Positions 59,845-64,000 of a stretch of DNA of 64,000 nucleotides are shown in pieces. Source of the stretch: Puniceicoccus vermicola (lineage in GTDB: Bacteria; Verrucomicrobiota; Verrucomicrobiia; Opitutales; Puniceicoccaceae); the NCBI RefSeq assembly GCF_014230055.1, contig NZ_JACHVA010000046.1:1-64000 (forward strand), given 5' to 3'. The position numbers and the translations under genes are program-made. Each line of letters starts with the position of its first letter. The stretch's first letter is position 1. The notes under the pieces were generated by a model, which was given only the letters and a program-made list of their open reading frames with translations, was not told where the DNA came from and ran no database searches.

Positions 59845-61692
59845 ATGGCTAACTTTCAAAAGGTTTTTAACGTAATCCGTCCGCGGATGCCGTTTTTCCA
59901 GCTCGTTCTGAAGCATGTTGCTTTCGAGGGGGAGGGGAGAGACGAGCGGAATCGGCCGCCTGTGGCGGTGACCCTGCATCTGGGAAATCGGACCCTCGAG
60001 TGTCTCAAGGTAGAGCGGGGAAACTTTCGCAGTGATGTTCGCTATCGTAAGCTTTTCCGCACGGGGAAGGGGTTGAAATGGGTGAAGGCGGTCGCCCGTT
60101 GGGCGGATGGCACGGAAACCACCGTCTCTCGCTTCTTGGTTCTCAATATCGCGAAGCGTCCACCCGATCCTTTCGCGCGGAACTACCACCACTTTCTGGA
60201 GAGAAACGGCCCGAAAGAGCGCGATTTTGAAACCCTACGGAATACGGTTGAAAAGCTTCCACTGCGGCCGAAGTTCTCGGTCATCATGCCGACCTACAAT
60301 ACCGAGCCCAAGTGGCTCAGGGCAGCGGTTGATTCGGTGGTGGGACAGATCTATCCGGAGTGGGAATTGTGCATCGCCGATGATGCCTCGACCCGGAAAT
60401 CAACCCTGAGAACGCTGAAGAAACTGGAGGCGAAGGACTCCCGCATTCGGGTGTGTTATCGGAAGGAGAACGGCCATATTTCGCATGCCAGCAACAGTGC
60501 GCTGGATCTCGCCACCGGAGAGTGGATCTCTCTTCTCGACCACGATGACCTCCTCCTCCCTCAAAGTTTGGCGCGGGTCGTTCTGGAGATCAATCGACAC
60601 CCTGACGCGCGGTTCATTTACTCCGACGAAGATAAAATTGATTCCAAAGGGGTTCCTCTCGCTCCTTATTTTAAGCCGGATTGGAATCCGCTCTTTCTGC
60701 TTTCTCAGAACTTTGTCTGCCACTTCACCTCGATTCGTCGCGAGGATATCGAAGCGGTCGGTCGTTTTCGCGCCGGATTTGAAGGAAGTCAGGATTGGGA
60801 TCTGTTTTTGAGACTCGGCAAACACCTGCCGGAGGGCTCCATTCGTCATGTGCCGGAGGTGCTTTACCACTGGCGAATTATTCCTGGATCGTCTGCTGGC
60901 AGCGTCGGAGAAAAGAGCTATTCGGTTCAGGCTTCCCGCCGAGCCATCGAAGACGCCGTAGAATGGAAAAAGAACGCTAACTGGGAATTGGTTGTCGGGA
61001 TGTATTGGATGTGCTCTCCGCCTCCCTGCGAAAGCTATGATTTGGTTCGATTGTCGAAAGGAGCTTCCGGATTCTGGAATTTAGCATCCAGCGTCTCCTC
61101 CGGGAACTCGCCGGTGATTGTCTTCTTGGCGGAGGGAGTTCTGATGGAGAATGAGGTCTGCAGCCGTTTGGCCGGATGGGTCAATTTACCCGGATTCGGG
61201 ATGGTTGCCGGGGCTCTTGGCGATCCGGCGGGCGGAATCATTGAGGCGGGGATGCTGATTCATCCCTACGGCGACCTCTCTCCCATCTTTAAGGAGATGG
61301 GGGCACAGTTTGAAGGGATGGGCAGGCGGGAAATCCTTCCGCAGAATCTTACCGTTCCCGGTCGATGGTTTTTGGCGATCCGGCGGGATTTGTGGAATCA
61401 GTTTTCTCCGGCAGGAGGTGGGTATGAGAGCTGGACCCATCGCATCGCGGCGATTTCTTTGCTGCTGCGTGAAGAGGGGTTCGCGAATGCGATGATCCCG
61501 ACGCTTCGCCTCGTGAGTGGAGAAAAGATTTCTGAGTCCGATTCGGATCCGGATTGTTTAAAGTTCCGGCAGCGTTGGCCACAGTTTTGTGCTCATGATC
61601 CTTCGACGAATCCGAATCTGACCACAGAATACGGGTGTTTCACGTTGGCACAGGATGTCGACGTGCCCACTGAATGGAGTTTTGACCGGTGA
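59845..61692 (+). CDS. Large modular GT2-family glycosyltransferase
   Basis: 615 residues. Residues 1-140 form an accessory region with a strand-rich start, and the GT-A domain begins with KFSVIMPTYNTEPKWLRAAV (about 145). Motifs CIADDASTRKSTLRTL, HASNSALDLATGEWISLLDHDDLLLPQSL (DHDD as metal site), YSDEDKIDSKG and FEGSQDWDLFLRL are clear. A further 200 C-terminal residues may be a second domain. The stop overlaps the next start as GTGA. Confidence 0.88.
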   Translation: MANFQKVFNVIRPRMPFFQLVLKHVAFEGEGRDERNRPPVAVTLHLGNRTLECLKVERGNFRSDVRYRKLFRTGKGLKWVKAVARWADGTETTVSRFLVLNIAKRPPDPFARNYHHFLERNGPKERDFETLRNTVEKLPLRPKFSVIMPTYNTEPKWLRAAVDSVVGQIYPEWELCIADDASTRKSTLRTLKKLEAKDSRIRVCYRKENGHISHASNSALDLATGEWISLLDHDDLLLPQSLARVVLEINRHPDARFIYSDEDKIDSKGVPLAPYFKPDWNPLFLLSQNFVCHFTSIRREDIEAVGRFRAGFEGSQDWDLFLRLGKHLPEGSIRHVPEVLYHWRIIPGSSAGSVGEKSYSVQASRRAIEDAVEWKKNANWELVVGMYWMCSPPPCESYDLVRLSKGASGFWNLASSVSSGNSPVIVFLAEGVLMENEVCSRLAGWVNLPGFGMVAGALGDPAGGIIEAGMLIHPYGDLSPIFKEMGAQFEGMGRREILPQNLTVPGRWFLAIRRDLWNQFSPAGGGYESWTHRIAAISLLLREEGFANAMIPTLRLVSGEKISESDSDPDCLKFRQRWPQFCAHDPSTNPNLTTEYGCFTLAQDVDVPTEWSFDR

Positions 61693-63074
61693 GCGAGATC
61701 TCGATCATCATCCCCTGCTTCAATCACGGCCAGTATCTTGAAGAAGCGGTCGAATCAGTTCGGCAGCAGTTGGTTCCGGTCGAGGAAATCGTGATCGTTG
61801 ACGATGGATCCGATGATCCGGAGACCCTCCGGGTCCTGGAGAAAGTAGCGAAGATCGACCGAGTCACGGTGTTGTCCCAGGAAAATGCGGGGCCGGCAGC
61901 AGCGAGAAATCTTGCCATTCGCGAAGTGCGGACCCCGTTTGTCGCCTCCTTGGATGCAGATGATCGGCTGCTTCCCGATTTCGTGGAAAAATTGCTTCCG
62001 AAGATCAAGGCCGACGAGAAGGTGGGTGTCGCCTATGGGCAGGCGCGGTCCTTCGGGGTTGGTGGGACGGCTCGGTCACCTCAACCCTACCGTTTCCCAG
62101 AAGTGCTTCTCGATCCTTGTATCTATTCGACGGCTATTTTTCGGAAAAGTGACTGGGAGGCTGTTGGAGGTTTTTGCGAGGATATGAGGTCCGGATGGGA
62201 AGATTTCGAATTTTGGATCTCGATTATTGAGACCGGAAGAGAGGTGAGTTACTTGGATGCTCCCGTATTCGAGTATCGAAGACATCAATCGTCGCGTGAT
62301 GTCAATTTCTCTGCCTCGCGGATGAAAGTGTTGGAGGCGTTTGAAACCATTTTCCAAAAGCATCCGAAAATCTATTCCGATCATATTCGATTGCTCTTCG
62401 AAGCACACATGGAACGACTGGATTGGAGGAGTCGGTTTCAGGGGAAAGTCCAACCTGAGTTGAGGTTTTCACAAAATGGATCTGCGAGGGTTTTGAGCCC
62501 TGAGGACGTTCGCGTTTCCGGAAGGCGAGGAATTGCCCAATTTCGTTTGGACGAAGTCCTCATGGATGACCGCGAGTTTCGTTTTCATCCTTTCGGGGGT
62601 CCGGGCGAGTTTCAGCTGATTTCGCTAAAAGTTCTGGATGCGCAAGGAGCCATCCACCAAGAAATCGCTCCAGAAGAATGTCCGATGGTGGATTATTCCT
62701 TCGGACGAAAACTCTCGGAAGGAGACAATTTCTGGCCGGCCGTCTTTTTTCTCGTGAGCGGTCCACAAGCAGGTTTTCGCTTGGACGAACGAATTTCGTT
62801 ATTCGATGGGTGTCAGCTCGAGATCAAGTTTCGCCTACAGCAGGGGGATGTCGGGGCGACTCTCTTTCTTGAGCACTTGAGTGCGTATGAGCGGGATTTC
62901 AATGACTCCGCGGCAAAGATCCGGAGTCTCGGATTGGAACTGGCCCATGTGAAGCAAGAGCTGGAGAAGGAGATGAAAATGCGACGCAAAGTGCAGGGTT
63001 CCCGTGGATATCGTTGGACGCGTCCCTTTGCCCGGCTTTTTTCGCCCAATCGTTCATCGGGAGGAAAACGATGA
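61689..63074 (+). CDS. GT2-family glycosyltransferase with C-terminal extension and coiled coil
   Basis: 461 residues from GTG 61689. N-terminal GT-A domain: IIIPCFNHGQYLEEAVESV, IVDDGSDDPETL, NAGPAAARNLAIRE, SLDADDRLLPDF and GWEDFEFWISIIETG. Residues 260-400 are a beta-type region; near 405-440 a short coiled coil (AKIRSLGLELAHVKQELEKEM) is visible, which often positions GTs in complexes. Ends as ATGA with the next gene. Confidence 0.88.
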   Translation: MSEISIIIPCFNHGQYLEEAVESVRQQLVPVEEIVIVDDGSDDPETLRVLEKVAKIDRVTVLSQENAGPAAARNLAIREVRTPFVASLDADDRLLPDFVEKLLPKIKADEKVGVAYGQARSFGVGGTARSPQPYRFPEVLLDPCIYSTAIFRKSDWEAVGGFCEDMRSGWEDFEFWISIIETGREVSYLDAPVFEYRRHQSSRDVNFSASRMKVLEAFETIFQKHPKIYSDHIRLLFEAHMERLDWRSRFQGKVQPELRFSQNGSARVLSPEDVRVSGRRGIAQFRLDEVLMDDREFRFHPFGGPGEFQLISLKVLDAQGAIHQEIAPEECPMVDYSFGRKLSEGDNFWPAVFFLVSGPQAGFRLDERISLFDGCQLEIKFRLQQGDVGATLFLEHLSAYERDFNDSAAKIRSLGLELAHVKQELEKEMKMRRKVQGSRGYRWTRPFARLFSPNRSSGGKR

Positions 63075-64000
63075 AAGGGCACATCGACAAAGTTGATGAG
63101 TCTCCGAGCTCATTCGCTTCCGGTATGCGCCTTCCGTTGGAGGGCATTCCCGGGTTGAATGGAGAGCGTTGGAATCTTTTGCCGGGAGAGTCGATGGGAT
63201 CCGAACAGCTCGAGAGTAGTCTCGCTTGGCAGGAAACCATTTATTCCGAGTGGTTTGGGGAATCTCGGCTGGAGATCCGCTGGTGCCCGAATCTTTCCAA
63301 TCCCTCGCGCGCCGCAAAGGTTCTGGGATCGATTGCCGTGCAGAGCCTGACTCGTTTCCGATTGGTGATCGTCGTGGCCGAGGAAGCTGCGGATCGGGAG
63401 GTTCGGGAATTTGGCGAGTTCGTCGGCGAGAGCGGCTCTCTTTCGCTGAAAGATTTGTTACTTCGATTGGGGCTTTCGGAGCGGGTCGAACTCTTTTCGG
63501 GAAAGGAAGCCCCGAGATCGACCGCAGGTTGGATCCTGGCGTTGAATGCCGAGGATTGCCTGCACCCGATGGCTCTCTTTTGCCTTCTGAAATCGGTGCG
63601 CGAGAATTCGGGTGATGTCGTTGGGTTCTTTGAGACTCTGACGGATGAGTCAACGGGAGGGCCCCATGCGGTTCACATGAATCGGGGAGCCTCGTTGTAT
63701 TCGGTCCTCGGCGAAGCGGGTTTGAGTCGGTCTCTTTGTTTCTCGAACGAAGCCTGGGAGCTCTTGGAGTTGGATCGTTCTGGCTTTGGCAGAGTGTCTT
63801 CGGACCAACCTACGACGGCGTGGAGTTCTGTGGTTCTTGCAATGGCAAAAGGGCTCTCGATTTCGCGAGTTCCGCTGGCTCTAACTGCGGTTGAAATGAA
63901 ACGAGGGCAGGCGGTCGAGCATGGATGCGGAGGTGATACGATTCAGCCGAGCATCGAGGTTTTGGCGCAGTCTAAGGGACTTCCCCTTCAGGAGTGGAGC
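63071..64000 (+). CDS. GT2-like protein, cut by the right edge
   Basis: ATG at 63071 overlaps the previous stop (ATGA), and 310 codons run open to the window end. The segment RFRLVIVVAEEAA followed by GWILALNAEDCLHPMALFCLLK matches the sheet and DxD-type region (here NAEDC instead of DADD) of a GT2 domain, but the catalytic acidic pair is weakly preserved, so it may be a non-catalytic or divergent module. More domains would be expected beyond the edge, as in the three preceding genes. Confidence 0.75.
   Translation, partial: MKGHIDKVDESPSSFASGMRLPLEGIPGLNGERWNLLPGESMGSEQLESSLAWQETIYSEWFGESRLEIRWCPNLSNPSRAAKVLGSIAVQSLTRFRLVIVVAEEAADREVREFGEFVGESGSLSLKDLLLRLGLSERVELFSGKEAPRSTAGWILALNAEDCLHPMALFCLLKSVRENSGDVVGFFETLTDESTGGPHAVHMNRGASLYSVLGEAGLSRSLCFSNEAWELLELDRSGFGRVSSDQPTTAWSSVVLAMAKGLSISRVPLALTAVEMKRGQAVEHGCGGDTIQPSIEVLAQSKGLPLQEWS

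Noticed and set aside
1-64000. tRNA, rRNA or riboswitch genes
   Set aside because: No tRNA cloverleaf, rRNA segment or recognised riboswitch core was noticed on either strand, but without a search tool this is not exhaustive.

Overview
The window is almost entirely one very large surface-polysaccharide locus. It has about 50 protein genes, most for glycosyltransferases, sugar-nucleotide enzymes, sugar decoration and ABC-type glycan export. Moderate GC, weak or absent Shine-Dalgarno sequences, many ATGA/TGATG overlaps, an S23-type four-helix-bundle gene in its own repeat, a sulfotransferase and a BCCT osmolyte transporter would suit a marine PVC-group bacterium, perhaps Verrucomicrobiota (Opitutia). 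This is an inference from style; no rRNA or marker gene is present to test it.

Left edge (1-2.7 kb): the start of an IS256-family transposase, a small DUF3147-like membrane protein whose only sensible start codon is ATC, and a BCCT transporter, all on the minus strand. This looks like the chromosomal flank.

Minus-strand operon (2.9-11.6 kb, read from 11.6 down): SpsF-like cytidylyltransferase, pyruvyltransferase-family protein, NeuB/SpsE-like synthase, PseG/SpsG-like protein, sugar O-methyltransferase, a HisH/HisF/PseA-WbpG-type amidotransferase trio, and a zinc-finger methyltransferase. Together they look like the late steps of a nonulosonic acid pathway with acetamidino and methyl decoration. 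The early dehydratase, aminotransferase and acetyltransferase are not here.

Plus-strand operon (11.8 kb to beyond the right edge): a GbsR/MarR-like regulator is followed by an exact copy of the ops (JUMPStart) element GGCGGTAGCGTG. A first ABC exporter pair (Wzm/Wzt), an FkbM fusion, gmd, many glycosyltransferases, a sulfotransferase, a full NeuA-NeuB-NeuC set, a hydroxyacid dehydrogenase, a GT61 enzyme, a WbpA-like dehydrogenase, a Wzy-like membrane protein and a uronate epimerase follow in tight order. At 36.6-44.4 kb the layout changes: genes are separated by intergenic repeats (heptamer inverted repeats, two paired REP-like elements, a 26-bp palindrome), one of them enclosing the S23-like gene. 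From 44.4 kb the tight packing resumes: GT4 enzymes, the priming polyprenyl-phosphate sugar transferase, two large membrane proteins, a second ABC exporter (Wzm and Wzt separated by a GtrII/GtrB-type glucosylation module and a 33-codon ORF), and a run of large modular GT2 proteins cut off by the right edge.

Taken together, the locus probably makes one or two long, acidic glycans (nonulosonic acids, uronic acid, sulfate), primed at 49-51 kb and exported by one or both ABC systems, with ops-dependent antitermination as the likely means of transcribing more than 50 kb.
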